A stretch of 64,000 nt of DNA from Sulfitobacter sp. SK011 (lineage in GTDB: Bacteria > Pseudomonadota > Alphaproteobacteria > Rhodobacterales > Rhodobacteraceae), in assembly GCF_003352065.1 (NCBI RefSeq), contig NZ_CP025803.1:2025574-2089573 (forward strand), read 5' to 3'. Below the pieces are notes generated by a model that did not search any database, was not told where the DNA came from, and saw nothing but the letters and a program-made list of their open reading frames with translations. Made by a program: the position numbers and the translations under genes. Shown here one piece after another: positions 24,751 through 34,236 of this stretch (positions within the stretch are counted from its first letter, which is position 1; each line of letters opens with the position of its first letter).

Positions 24751-25503
24751 TTAGCCGCGCTTTTCGGCGACGACGGCCTGCATCTGGTCATAGGGCAGAT
24801 AGCCGCGCAGCAGTTCGTCCTGCATCACAAACGTCGGCGTGCCAGAGATTTTCAGCTTTTGCGCCAGCGCCCGTGTTTCGGCGATTTCGCGCGTCACCTC
24901 TTCACTGTCCATCCGCGCTTCGATGGCGTCGACATCCAGGCCAAAGGTCTCTCCCAAACGGCGCAGCGCGGGCAAGGTAACGTCGCCATTGAACGCCATC
25001 AGCGCGTCGTTCAGCGCATGATAGCTGTCGCCGCCCGCAACCTGTTTTGTGGCCACGGCAAAGCGTGAGGCCAGAACCGACTGTTCGCCCAGAATGGGGA
25101 ATTCTTTGACAATCCATTTGATATTGCCATCTGTTTCCAACAGCTTGGCAACTTCACCATGGGCCTTTTTGCAATACCCACAGCGGTAGTCGAGAAATTC
25201 AACCAACACGATATCGCCGTCAGGGTTGCCCCCCACCCATGAAAAACCGTCATCAAAGATTGCCGCCGCATTGTCAGTTACCAGGGTAAAATCTGCCTGC
25301 GCCTGCTGCTCTGCTTCGCGTGCCTGTAGCAACTCGACCGCTTCCATGATCACTTCGGGATTATCCATCAGATAGGCCCGCACTTCGGCGCGAAACTGTG
25401 CGCGTTCGGCATCGGTCAGTTCCGTCAGGTCCATCGCATCGGCGGGCAGGGCCATTGCAACGGAAAATGCTGCGGCAAGAGCGGGGGCAATCAGGCGGTG
25501 CAT
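24751..25503 (-). CDS. DsbA-family periplasmic thiol-disulfide oxidoreductase
   Basis: This 250-residue protein begins with a signal peptide (MHRLIAPALAAAFSVAMALPADA) and a helical N-terminal extension like that of the DsbA/ScsC/Com1 group. The thioredoxin-fold active site is CGYC in VEFLDYRCGYCKKAHGE, and the cis-proline loop is ISGTPTFVM. It probably forms or isomerises disulfides in the periplasm. The start at 25503 gives a clean signal peptide. It diverges from an aminotransferase gene with 88 bp between starts. Confidence 0.92.
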   Translation of the reverse strand: MHRLIAPALAAAFSVAMALPADAMDLTELTDAERAQFRAEVRAYLMDNPEVIMEAVELLQAREAEQQAQADFTLVTDNAAAIFDDGFSWVGGNPDGDIVLVEFLDYRCGYCKKAHGEVAKLLETDGNIKWIVKEFPILGEQSVLASRFAVATKQVAGGDSYHALNDALMAFNGDVTLPALRRLGETFGLDVDAIEARMDSEEVTREIAETRALAQKLKISGTPTFVMQDELLRGYLPYDQMQAVVAEKRG

Positions 25504-25591
25504 TATGACAAAAACCTCTTTGAATGGGGAGTACGGGTTGACGGCTGTGGCCTGACACGGTGAAACACATCCCAACAATAGGAGCAAGCCC

Positions 25592-26734
25592 ATGCGCATA
25601 TCAACCCGGTCCGCCGTTGATCCCTTTATTGTGATGGACGTGATGCAGGCCGCGTCAGCAGCCGAAGCCGCCGGGCGTCACATCATCCATATGGAAGTGG
25701 GGCAGCCCGGCACCGGGGCACCCAAAGGGGCAGTGCGCGCATTGTCAGATGCGATGGCCAAGGGGCCTTTGGGCTACACTGTGGCACTTGGATTGCCTGC
25801 TTTGCGTGCGCGCATCGCAAAGATGTATGGCGACTGGTACAACGTCGATCTTGATCCTGCGCGGGTGGTGATCACGCCGGGATCGTCGGGTGGCTTTATC
25901 CTCGCCTTCACAGCGCTTTTTGATACGGGCGACAAGGTTGGCATCGGTGCGCCGGGATACCCCAGCTATCGTCAAATTCTCAAGGCGCTGGCATTGCAGC
26001 CCGTTGATTTGCCCACTGCGCCTGAAAACCGGTACCAGCCCGTGCCGGAAGATTTTTCGGGCATGGATCTGGCAGGTCTGTTGGTCGCATCACCTGCCAA
26101 TCCGACCGGCACCATGCTGGATCGTGGCGCGATGAGCGCGCTGATTGATGCCTGCGCGGACAAGGGCGCGTCCTTTATCTCGGACGAGATTTATCATGGC
26201 ATTGAGTATCAGAAAAAGGCGGTGACGGCGCTTGAGGTGACCGATGATTGCTATGTCATCAATTCTTTTTCCAAATATTTCTCAATGACCGGCTGGCGCG
26301 TCGGCTGGATGGTGGTGCCCCAGGATCACGTGCGCGTTGTTGAACGGATTGCGCAAAACATGTTCATTTGCGCGCCGCATGCAAGCCAGATTGCCGCACT
26401 TGCCGCGATGGATTGCGATGATGAATTGCAGGTAAACATGGACGTTTACCGCGCCAACCGTGCGATGATGCTCGAAGGTCTCAAAACTGCAGGTTTTACC
26501 AATTTCGCGCCACCGGATGGGGCTTTTTATGTTTACGCAGATGTGTCCGATCTTACCGATGACAGCCGCGCGCTGGCCGCTGAAATTCTTGAAAAAGCGG
26601 GGGTGGCGGTCACACCGGGCCTCGATTTTGATCCTGCGCGGGGTCATACCACATTGCGCTTTTCCTATGCCCGCAGCAGTGCCGACATCAAGGAAGGTCT
26701 GGCGCGGTTGGTGCGTTTCATGGCCGCGCGGTGA
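25592..26734 (+). CDS. Class I/II pyridoxal-phosphate aminotransferase
   Basis: This 380-residue enzyme is a fold-type I aminotransferase: IHMEVGQPGTGAP, GPLGYTVALGLPALR, ITPGSSGGFILAF, LVASPANPTGTML, the PLP lysine in NSFSKYFSMTGWRVGWMV, and the substrate arginine in LRFSYARS. It likely transaminates an amino acid with 2-oxoglutarate or pyruvate; the specificity is not evident. A GGAGC site at 25580-25584 precedes the ATG at 25592. Confidence 0.93.
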   Translation: MRISTRSAVDPFIVMDVMQAASAAEAAGRHIIHMEVGQPGTGAPKGAVRALSDAMAKGPLGYTVALGLPALRARIAKMYGDWYNVDLDPARVVITPGSSGGFILAFTALFDTGDKVGIGAPGYPSYRQILKALALQPVDLPTAPENRYQPVPEDFSGMDLAGLLVASPANPTGTMLDRGAMSALIDACADKGASFISDEIYHGIEYQKKAVTALEVTDDCYVINSFSKYFSMTGWRVGWMVVPQDHVRVVERIAQNMFICAPHASQIAALAAMDCDDELQVNMDVYRANRAMMLEGLKTAGFTNFAPPDGAFYVYADVSDLTDDSRALAAEILEKAGVAVTPGLDFDPARGHTTLRFSYARSSADIKEGLARLVRFMAAR

Positions 26735-26801
26735 ATTGCTGGTTTGCACCGGCGATAGGTGATAGAGACACGCACAACAACGCGCCGAAATGGTGGACCA
26801 A

Positions 26802-28016
26802 ATGCGGGCACTTCTGAAAATACTGACGCTTTGGCTGATCTGCGCCACGGGGGCCGCAGCGCAGGATTTGACGGCACTCGCACGCGTTGATCCGGCGCGC
26901 AGTGAGATCAGTGATGGCTGGTTTGGTAAAACCTCCATGACGCTGGGGTTAAGCCAGGGCGTGCCGTTTCGCGTGTTCCTGCTTGATGCGCCGGCCCGTT
27001 TGGTTGTCGATTTTCGCGAGGCCGATTGGGCCGGGGTCAAGCCCGGCCAATTGCTGGCCGAGCCGGGGCGCATTGCCGCGGTGCGCTTTGGGGCGTTTCA
27101 GCCGGGGTGGTCCCGGTTGGTTGCAGATCTGGCCGAACCTATGTTGCCGGTGCAAATTGGCATGCCCGTCGATGAAACAAGCGGTGCGGCCAGTCTTGAG
27201 ATCACGCTAAAGACCACCGATGCCGAAACCTACGCCGCCAAGGCCGGGATACCGGTTGACCCGGCCTGGACGGCCGCGCTGACCAAGCCGCCAAAGCCAA
27301 AATTGCCAAAGGACGATGCATTTGTCGTTGTCATTGATCCCGGCCATGGCGGCATTGATCCGGGCGCAGAACGTGATGATGTGGCCGAAAAGGACTTGAT
27401 GCTCAGCTTTGCGCGCGGCTTGCAGGATGTGCTCAAGCGCAGCGGCGTTGACGCGATCCTGACCCGTGATGACGATATTTTCGTGGCCCTCGAAACGCGG
27501 GTCGCCATTGCGCATCAGATGCGTGCGGATGTGTTTTTGTCCCTGCATGCCGACATCCTGAGCCAGGGTGGTGCCCATGGTGCCACCGTCTATACCTTGT
27601 CGGATGACGCCAGTGATGCGGCCACCGAACATCTCGCGGCCCGGCACAACCGGTCCGATATAATTGCAGGTGCAGACCTGACAGGGTCGGATGATCAGGT
27701 CGCCGGTATCCTGCTGGATCTGGCCCGACAAGAGACAGAGCCGCGCTCAGCTGCCCTTGCTGAGGTTATGGTTGCGGGGATGAGCAAGGCGGGCGGACCG
27801 ATGAACCGCCGACCGTTAAGGAAAGCGGGCTTTTCGGTGCTGAAATCAGCCGACATTCCATCGGTTCTGGTCGAAGTTGGGTTTCTAAGCTCAAAGCGCG
27901 ATCTGGCCAATCTGCGCGACCCGGTCTGGCGCGCGGTCATGGTGAACGCGATGGCGGATGCGATCCTTGCGTGGCGCGATCAGGATGCGGCGCGCAAGCC
28001 GTTGATCCGTCAATAA
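26802..28016 (+). CDS. N-acetylmuramoyl-L-alanine amidase (AmiC-like)
   Basis: This 404-residue exported amidase cleaves the peptide from glycan strands during septum splitting. After a signal peptide (LLKILTLWLICATGAAAQ) comes an AMIN-like domain (residues about 30-130) and then the Amidase_3 domain with zinc ligands in VVIDPGHGGIDPGAE, LSLHADI and the catalytic Glu in VLVEVGFLSS. The regulatory helix of AmiC may lie in the loop after SLHAD. ATG 26802 is preferred because GGTGG precedes it; an ATG at 26790 is possible. The PBP1A gene follows, giving a cell-wall gene pair. Confidence 0.93.
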   Translation: MRALLKILTLWLICATGAAAQDLTALARVDPARSEISDGWFGKTSMTLGLSQGVPFRVFLLDAPARLVVDFREADWAGVKPGQLLAEPGRIAAVRFGAFQPGWSRLVADLAEPMLPVQIGMPVDETSGAASLEITLKTTDAETYAAKAGIPVDPAWTAALTKPPKPKLPKDDAFVVVIDPGHGGIDPGAERDDVAEKDLMLSFARGLQDVLKRSGVDAILTRDDDIFVALETRVAIAHQMRADVFLSLHADILSQGGAHGATVYTLSDDASDAATEHLAARHNRSDIIAGADLTGSDDQVAGILLDLARQETEPRSAALAEVMVAGMSKAGGPMNRRPLRKAGFSVLKSADIPSVLVEVGFLSSKRDLANLRDPVWRAVMVNAMADAILAWRDQDAARKPLIRQ

Positions 28017-28019
28017 TTC

Positions 28020-28062
28020 AGGGCTTCATTTTGCGCGATAATCCGCCCCAAAATGAAGCCCT
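28020..28062. terminator. Long inverted repeat between the amidase gene and the PBP1A gene
   Basis: A perfect 14-bp stem, AGGGCTTCATTTTG (28020-28033) and CAAAATGAAGCCCT (28049-28062), encloses a 15-base loop and begins 4 bases after the amidase stop. Only a broken T run (TGTGTTTT) follows, so it may be a weak terminator or an mRNA-stabilising hairpin. The nominal ATG of the longer PBP1A frame falls inside its right arm, which argues against that start. Confidence 0.65.
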
Positions 28063-28133
28063 TGTGTTTTGACCCTGTCGCCGCCTTCCTGTATAGCCAG
28101 AGCAATAATAAGTTCCAAAATGGTGGTATCTGC

Positions 28134-30686
28134 GTGTTCCGATTTGTCCTGTCTTTTCTGGGGGGTATTTTTACCACCCTGACCATGAGCATCGGCATGG
28201 CAGCGCTGACCATTGGTGCGATTTTCTGGATGTATGGCCGCGACCTGCCCAGTCACGAATCGCTGGCGCAATACACCCCCCCCACAATCAGCCGGATTTA
28301 TTCGGGGCAGGGGCGTCTGATTGATGAATTCGCCAAGGAACGGCGGCTGTTTGCGCCTGCCGACACAATTCCTGATCTGGTGAAGCAGGCGTTCATTTCT
28401 GCGGAAGACAAGAATTTCTATACCCATGAAGGTTACGATCTGCGCGGTATCGCGGCGGCGGCTGTCGATGCGGTGCGCACGCGCGGCAAAGATGTGCGTG
28501 GGGCTTCGACGATCACCCAGCAGGTGATGAAGAACTTCCTTTTGTCTGGTGACCGCCGCGCTGAAAGGAAGATCAAAGAGATCATTCTGGCCGCCCGTGT
28601 CGAAGAAGCTTTGACCAAGGAAAAAATCCTCGAACTTTATCTGAACGAGATTTATCTGGGTAAAAATTCCTATGGGGTGGCGGCGGCCAGTCAGACCTAT
28701 TTCAACAAGACGCTGGACGATCTTGCGCCTCATGAAGCCGCGTTTCTGGCGTCTTTGCCCAAGGCCCCTTCTGATTATGACCCGGTGACGCAAAAGGACC
28801 GTCTGATGGCCAGGCGCAATTTCGTGCTGCGCGAAATGAACGAGAATGGGTTCATCACCGACGCGGCCTATGAGACCGAAAAGGCCGCGGCTTTACGTTC
28901 GGTCCAGAACGGCGACTTTGAGAGCTTCAAGGCAGAATTGCCGCCCCGAGACTATTTCACCGATGAAATCCGCCGCCAATTGTCCGAGGACTTTGGTGAG
29001 GGCGAATTTTTCACCGGTGGTCTGACAGTGCGCGCCACCATCGACAATGAAATGCAACCGATTGCCGCCAATGCGCTGCGTCAGCAGCTTGAAGAATACG
29101 ATCGCGGTGCCGGGGTGTGGCGCGGGACCGGCAAGACAATCCCGGCTGACCAGTTGAGCGATGAGCAAACATGGCGCGCCGCATTGGCCGACATCAAGGT
29201 GCCACGCGATGTAGATCTGGATAACCAATGGTATCCGGCGGTTGTGCTTGAGGTGGGCGAAAACGACGCCCGGATCGGCATCGAGGGCGTGGAAGACGAC
29301 GAAGACGGCCATTGGATACCGGCCAAAGATGCGCAATGGGCCCGCAAACGGCTTGCTGACGGCAAACTGGCGAGCAAGGCACGCACCGCAGGCGATCTGG
29401 TGTCGGTGGGTGACGTTGTGCTGGTGCGCCGCATGACCGCCGATGGCACCGGCGAATTTATCCGCTGGACCCTGCGTCAGGTGCCCGAAGTGCAGGGCGG
29501 TTTCATGGCGATGGACGTGGACACAGGCCGCGTGATTGCAATGCAGGGCGGGTTTTCCTATCAGGCATCGGTGTTTAACCGCGCCACGCAGGCCAAACGC
29601 CAGCCCGGCTCCAGCTTTAAGCCTTTTGTGTATGCGGCGGCACTGGATTCCGGGTATAGCCCGGCGACCATCGTCGTCGACGCCCCGATTGAGATCAACA
29701 CGCCGCAAGGGGTGTGGCGCCCGCGAAATTCGTCGAACAAGTTCTACGGCCCCACGCCGCTCAGGACCGGTATCGAACAATCCCGGAACCTGATGACCAT
29801 CCGTCTGGCGCAAGAGATCGGAATGGAAACCGTGGGCAGCTATGCCGAACGGTTCGGTGTTTATGACTATCTGTCGCCAGTGCTTGCCAATGCGCTGGGA
29901 TCACAGGAATCCACGCTTTATCAAATGGTTGCGGCCTATGCGATGTTTGCCAATGGCGGCGAACGGGTGGAGCCCACCTTGGTGGACCGGGTGCAGGATC
30001 GCTATGGGCGCACCGTTTACAGCCATGACAAACGCATCTGCAACGACTGCCAACTGGCCAGTCTTGAACCGGGCGTCGCCCCGCGGGTGATCTCGAACCG
30101 TGAGCAGGTGATGGACCCTGTGACGGCCTATCAGCTGACCTCGATGATGAAGGGTGTTGTGGACCGCGGGACCGCCGCAGGGGCGATCAACCTGCCGGTG
30201 CCGATCGCGGGCAAAACCGGGACCACCAATGATGCCAAAGACGTTTGGTTTGTCGGTTTCTCATCCAACATTGTCGCCGGATGTTACATTGGTTTTGACA
30301 ACCCCCGCTCGCTGGGCAAGCGTGCCTATGGTGCGGGCATGTGTGGACCCGTTTTCCAGCGCTTCATGAGCCAGGCGATAAAGAAATACGGCGGCGGGCC
30401 ATTTGACGTGCCTCCGGGCTGTACCTTTATCAAGATCGACCGCTTCACAGGGGCCCGATTGAGCGATGGGGCATCCGGGGACAACGTGGTGCCTGAATGT
30501 TTCCGCGAAGGCGAAGAGCCGATCTTTGGCATCATGTTTGATGGCGGCTTTGCGATGGGTGCTGATCTGCCACTGGTTGAAGAGGTCGGGCAATTGTCGC
30601 GCCAGATCACAACATCGACCGGCAAGAAAGCGGTCGTGGGCCCAAAGGCAAGCTTTGGCACCCTGTCGTCGGGCGGTCTTTATTAA
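28134..30686 (+). CDS. mrcA: Penicillin-binding protein 1A (bifunctional transglycosylase/transpeptidase)
   Basis: This 850-residue class A PBP polymerises and cross-links peptidoglycan. It has an N-terminal membrane anchor (FRFVLSFLGGIFTTLTMSIGM), a glycosyltransferase domain with EDKNFYTHEGYDLRG and STITQQVMKNFLL, an OB-like insertion, and a transpeptidase domain with the active Ser in PGSSFKPFVYAA, SRNLMT (SxN) and AGKTGTTND (KTG). The GTG at 28134 (VFRFVLSF) matches the usual family start. A frame reaching back to 28053 would begin inside a hairpin and add 27 atypical residues. Confidence 0.93.
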   Translation: MFRFVLSFLGGIFTTLTMSIGMAALTIGAIFWMYGRDLPSHESLAQYTPPTISRIYSGQGRLIDEFAKERRLFAPADTIPDLVKQAFISAEDKNFYTHEGYDLRGIAAAAVDAVRTRGKDVRGASTITQQVMKNFLLSGDRRAERKIKEIILAARVEEALTKEKILELYLNEIYLGKNSYGVAAASQTYFNKTLDDLAPHEAAFLASLPKAPSDYDPVTQKDRLMARRNFVLREMNENGFITDAAYETEKAAALRSVQNGDFESFKAELPPRDYFTDEIRRQLSEDFGEGEFFTGGLTVRATIDNEMQPIAANALRQQLEEYDRGAGVWRGTGKTIPADQLSDEQTWRAALADIKVPRDVDLDNQWYPAVVLEVGENDARIGIEGVEDDEDGHWIPAKDAQWARKRLADGKLASKARTAGDLVSVGDVVLVRRMTADGTGEFIRWTLRQVPEVQGGFMAMDVDTGRVIAMQGGFSYQASVFNRATQAKRQPGSSFKPFVYAAALDSGYSPATIVVDAPIEINTPQGVWRPRNSSNKFYGPTPLRTGIEQSRNLMTIRLAQEIGMETVGSYAERFGVYDYLSPVLANALGSQESTLYQMVAAYAMFANGGERVEPTLVDRVQDRYGRTVYSHDKRICNDCQLASLEPGVAPRVISNREQVMDPVTAYQLTSMMKGVVDRGTAAGAINLPVPIAGKTGTTNDAKDVWFVGFSSNIVAGCYIGFDNPRSLGKRAYGAGMCGPVFQRFMSQAIKKYGGGPFDVPPGCTFIKIDRFTGARLSDGASGDNVVPECFREGEEPIFGIMFDGGFAMGADLPLVEEVGQLSRQITTSTGKKAVVGPKASFGTLSSGGLY

Positions 30687-30774
30687 CCGCCGGGGTGGGT
30701 TTCATCCACCCTACCGCTTGCTGAGCAGGGCGCGCTGGTTTATCTGATCTTGATCCAATCAAAGGCAGATAAAC

Positions 30775-31899
30775 ATGCGCGCAGAGGCACAAAACACCGC
30801 AGATCAGATCGCAAAGTCGCTGGATTTACTGGCGCAGCGGCTGAACGTGGAAACGGCCCCCCACAGGTTGGAAGAATTCAATGCCCGTGTTGAGGACCCA
30901 AACCTGTGGGATGACCCGGATGCCGCGCAAAAACTGATGCGTGACCGTCAGATGCTGGTGGATTCAATTGCGGTATACGAGGGCATCAAACAGGAACTGG
31001 CCGACAACGTCGAACTGATTGAGTTGGGCGAAATGGAAGACGACGCCGAAGTTGTCGCCGACGCCGAAGCCGCGTTGAAATCGCTGGCCGAGAAAGCCGC
31101 CCAGAAAGAGCTTGAGGCGCTGCTCGATGGCGAGGCCGACGGCAATGACGCCTTTCTTGAGATCAACTCTGGCGCGGGCGGCACTGAATCCTGCGATTGG
31201 GCCAGCATGCTGGCGCGGATGTATGTCCGCTGGGCCGAGAAAAAGGGCTATAAGGTTGAACTGCAATCGGAATCTGCGGGGGAAGAGGCAGGCATCAAAT
31301 CCGCGACCTACAAGATCAGCGGCCCGAACGCCTATGGCTGGATGAAATCAGAATCAGGAGTGCACCGTCTGGTGCGGATCAGTCCGTTTGACAGCGCAGC
31401 CAAACGGCACACGTCGTTTACCTCTGTCGGGGTCTATCCGGTGGTCGATGACAACATCGAGATTGAGGTGAACCCGTCCGACATCCGCATCGATACATAC
31501 CGGTCATCCGGTGCGGGTGGTCAGCACGTGAACACCACTGATTCCGCTGTGCGCATCACCCACCATCCGACCGGCATTGTCGTGACCTCATCCGAGAAAT
31601 CGCAGCACCAGAACCGCGAAATTGCGATGAAAGCCCTGAAATCGCGCCTGTATCAGATGGAACTGGACCGCCGGAATGCCGCCGTGAACGAAATGCATGA
31701 AAACAAGGGCGATGCGGGCTGGGGCAATCAGATCCGGTCCTATGTCTTGCAGCCGTACCAGATGGTCAAAGATCTGCGCACGAATTATGAGACCTCGGAC
31801 ACCAAGGGTGTTCTGGACGGTGATCTTGACGGTCTGATGGGGGCCACGCTGGCGCTTGCAGTGAGCGGCAAAAGCCGGGCTGAGGCGCAGGGCGACTAA
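30775..31899 (+). CDS. prfB: Peptide chain release factor 2
   Basis: This 374-residue protein reads UGA/UAA stop codons. The codon-recognition tripeptide SPF is in [16 protein letters not shown] and the GGQ peptidyl-hydrolysis motif is in [18 protein letters not shown]. The reading frame is continuous, so the programmed +1 frameshift that autoregulates prfB in E. coli is absent. It follows the PBP1A gene by 88 bp; a small hairpin (GGGTGG/CCACCC near 30693-30712) lies between. Confidence 0.97.
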   Translation: MRAEAQNTADQIAKSLDLLAQRLNVETAPHRLEEFNARVEDPNLWDDPDAAQKLMRDRQMLVDSIAVYEGIKQELADNVELIELGEMEDDAEVVADAEAALKSLAEKAAQKELEALLDGEADGNDAFLEINSGAGGTESCDWASMLARMYVRWAEKKGYKVELQSESAGEEAGIKSATYKISGPNAYGWMKSESGVHRLVRISPFDSAAKRHTSFTSVGVYPVVDDNIEIEVNPSDIRIDTYRSSGAGGQHVNTTDSAVRITHHPTGIVVTSSEKSQHQNREIAMKALKSRLYQMELDRRNAAVNEMHENKGDAGWGNQIRSYVLQPYQMVKDLRTNYETSDTKGVLDGDLDGLMGATLALAVSGKSRAEAQGD

Positions 31900-31908
31900 G
31901 AGACGATT

Positions 31909-31953
31909 GGGGGCTTGGCCCCCAAACCCCCGAGTACTTTAGGCGAAAAGAAT
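31909..31953 (+). repeat. Intergenic GC-rich palindromic element
   Basis: Between prfB and the amidase gene lies GGGGGCTTGGCCCCC, a hairpin, followed by AAACCCCCGAGTACTTT and a purine-rich GGCGAAAAGAAT tail. The composition resembles short elements I recall as dispersed between genes in many Rhodobacteraceae (hairpin, CCCCCGAGTA-type core, AAAGAA tail). No second copy was noticed in this window. Confidence 0.5.
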
Positions 31954-31995
31954 CAGGCTCTTGCGTGGGCTGGTAAATGTGGGTTTGCTGCTTTT

Positions 31996-33411
31996 ATGGA
32001 TATAATTGACATGGACGCACTGGCCTTGTCAGCAGCAATTGATGCCAAGACCGTAAGTGCGGTTGAGGTCATGCAAGCGACATTGACCAGAATTGATGCG
32101 GTGAACACCGACGTAAATGCCATTGTGTCTTTGCGTGACCGTGATGAATTGTTTGCCGAAGCGGCACGCGCAGATACGGAGCCCCGCAAGGGCTGGCTGC
32201 ACGGTATTCCCATCGCCATCAAAGACCTCGCCAAAGCTTCCGGGTTACCAACCTCTGAGGGATCGCCCTTGTTTGCAGGGCATATCGCTGCGAAAGACGA
32301 TCTGATGGTAGGGCGGCTTCGGGCGGAAGGGGCATTGATCATCGGCAAGACCAACACGCCGGAATTCGGCCTTGGCTCGCATACCTTCAATCCGGTGCAC
32401 GGGGCCACCCGCAACCCCTATGATTTGGGCAAATCCGCTGGCGGATCATCGGGTGGTGCGGCGGCGGCGCTGGCCACGCGGATGCTGTGCGTGGCCGATG
32501 GGTCAGACATGATGGGCTCACTGCGCAATCCGGCGGGCTGGAACAATGTCTATGGCATGCGGCCCACATGGGGCACTGTGCCGTCAGAGGCCGAGGGCGA
32601 CATGTTCCTGCATCAACTGTCGACGTCCGGCCCGATGGCACGCAGCCCGACGGATCTGGGCGCCCTTTTGGATGTCATGACTGGCGCAGACCCGCATCAA
32701 CCGCATGGGTTCAGCCCCGCTGATACGTTGCCTCAGCTTGCGCGAGATCTGCCGCGACAACGTATCGGGTGGCTGGAGGATTGGCAGGGCGCGTTGCCTT
32801 ACGCGGACGGGATCAAGGAATTGAGCGAGTTGGCCTTGGGTCAACTGGGCGCGTTGGGCCATGACGTCGACTGGATTGCGCCGGGCTTTGAGGCGGATGA
32901 TCTTTGGCACAGCTGGATCACCTTGCGGTCCTTTTCCGTCGCGGCAGGGTTGCGCGCACTCTATGATGATCCAGACAAACGTGATCACCTGAAACCCGCC
33001 GCGATTTGGGAGGTTGAGCGTGGTCTGGCGATGGATGCGATGACGCTGCAGCACGCCAGCGAGGTGCGGTCAGATTGGTTCCGGCGCACAACAGACCTTT
33101 TTGAGCAGGTCGATGTGCTGGCGCTGCCCTCGGCACAGCTTTGGCCGTTTGATGTTGATATGACCTATCCCACGGAAATTGCGGGGGTGCAGTTGGACAC
33201 CTACCATCGCTGGATGCAGGTGGTGATCCCGGCGAGCCTTTTGGGACTGCCGGTCGTGAACATCCCCATTGGTTTTGGCGCAAACGGTCTGCCAGCGGGG
33301 CTGCAACTTATTGGCCGCCGCGGCAGCGATGCCCGGTTGCTGCAATTGGCGCAGGTTTGGCATGCTGCGACGACATGGCCGCAAAAACACCCGCCTAAAA
33401 TCTTGACGTGA
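31996..33411 (+). CDS. Amidase signature family hydrolase
   Basis: This 471-residue enzyme belongs to the amidase signature superfamily with the Ser-cisSer-Lys triad. The Lys is in GIPIAIKDLAKASGLPTSEG, the cis-Ser in GKSAGGSSGGAAAALA, and the nucleophile Ser in DGSDMMGSLRNPAGW. It hydrolyses an amide; the substrate is unknown. ATG 31996 was chosen, and a longer frame (31915) would translate the palindromic element. It precedes a DUF2189 gene by 27 bp, so the two may be co-transcribed. Confidence 0.92.
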   Translation: MDIIDMDALALSAAIDAKTVSAVEVMQATLTRIDAVNTDVNAIVSLRDRDELFAEAARADTEPRKGWLHGIPIAIKDLAKASGLPTSEGSPLFAGHIAAKDDLMVGRLRAEGALIIGKTNTPEFGLGSHTFNPVHGATRNPYDLGKSAGGSSGGAAAALATRMLCVADGSDMMGSLRNPAGWNNVYGMRPTWGTVPSEAEGDMFLHQLSTSGPMARSPTDLGALLDVMTGADPHQPHGFSPADTLPQLARDLPRQRIGWLEDWQGALPYADGIKELSELALGQLGALGHDVDWIAPGFEADDLWHSWITLRSFSVAAGLRALYDDPDKRDHLKPAAIWEVERGLAMDAMTLQHASEVRSDWFRRTTDLFEQVDVLALPSAQLWPFDVDMTYPTEIAGVQLDTYHRWMQVVIPASLLGLPVVNIPIGFGANGLPAGLQLIGRRGSDARLLQLAQVWHAATTWPQKHPPKILT

Positions 33412-33438
33412 TCAGACATCGACTGGCATCCTGATCCC

Positions 33439-34236
33439 ATGGAACAAATTCAGGCAAGCCCCGACCGCCCGCATGGCCCACCCGACCTTGCCATGCCAAC
33501 CTTGGCGATGTTGCGCACCGCACTCGGAGCTGGGTGGCGTGATTTTCTCGCTGCACCGACGTTTGGCCTGGTCGCTGGTGCAGCCTGCGTTCTTGCCGGG
33601 TGGGTGATGGTGGCAATCACTGCCGCCTCAGGCAACACGTTTTGGTTTGTGCTGGCGGTGTTTGCCTTTCCGATGGCGGCACCTTTTGCAGCATTTGGCA
33701 CCTACGAGGTGTCGCGCAGACTCGCACGCGGGGCATCAACCGGGTTCAAGGACATCCTGAAGGTGCTCTGGGCCGAACGCGGCGGCCAGTTGCCTTGGCT
33801 GAACGGACTGATGGTTGTTGTTCTGCTGTTCTGGTTTTTTCTGGGGCACATGATCTTTGCGCTGTTTCTGGGCCTCAAGCCGATGACCAATATCATGTCA
33901 TCGGGCGAGGTTTTTCTCAGTCCCAATGGTCTGGCGATGCTGGCCATGGGCACCTTTGTGGGCGGCTGTTTTGCGCTTTTGTTTTATGCGGTCTGCGTCA
34001 TCGGCCTGCCGATGCTGCTGGACCGGGACGTCGATTATGTGACGGCCATGATCCGCTCGGTCGGTGTGGTCATCCATAGCCCGGTACCGATGTTGGCTTG
34101 GGCTGCATTGGTCGCTGTCGCGTTGTTTCTGGCGATGTTGCCGGGGTTCCTGGGCCTTTTGCTGGTCTTGCCCTGGCTCGGGCATGCCTCATGGCACCTT
34201 TACGATCAACTGCGGCAGGCGGGCGCGCGGGCCTAG
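33439..34236 (+). CDS. DUF2189 family integral membrane protein
   Basis: This 265-residue protein has about six transmembrane helices. After a polar N-terminus comes LRTALGAGWRDFLAAPTFGLVAGA and then FAFPMAAPFAAFGTYEVSRRLA, GHMIFALFLGLK, ALLFYAVCVIGLPMLLDRDVDYVTAM and MLPGFLGLLLVLPWLGHASWHLYDQL. The pattern matches DUF2189, a family of unknown function common in Alphaproteobacteria. Its stop overlaps that of the convergent small gene by CTAG (34233-34236). Confidence 0.87.
   Translation: MEQIQASPDRPHGPPDLAMPTLAMLRTALGAGWRDFLAAPTFGLVAGAACVLAGWVMVAITAASGNTFWFVLAVFAFPMAAPFAAFGTYEVSRRLARGASTGFKDILKVLWAERGGQLPWLNGLMVVVLLFWFFLGHMIFALFLGLKPMTNIMSSGEVFLSPNGLAMLAMGTFVGGCFALLFYAVCVIGLPMLLDRDVDYVTAMIRSVGVVIHSPVPMLAWAALVAVALFLAMLPGFLGLLLVLPWLGHASWHLYDQLRQAGARA

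Noticed and set aside
28893-29813. 306-codon open frame on the minus strand
   Set aside because: It is antisense to the PBP1A gene, whose catalytic motifs are complete.
30750-30762. TTGATCCAATCAA, an FNR-like box upstream of prfB
   Set aside because: The spacer is three bases instead of four, and prfB is not an expected oxygen-regulated gene.
30775-31899. Programmed frameshift in prfB
   Set aside because: The frame is continuous from the start codon and no in-frame early TGA with slippery CTT was found.
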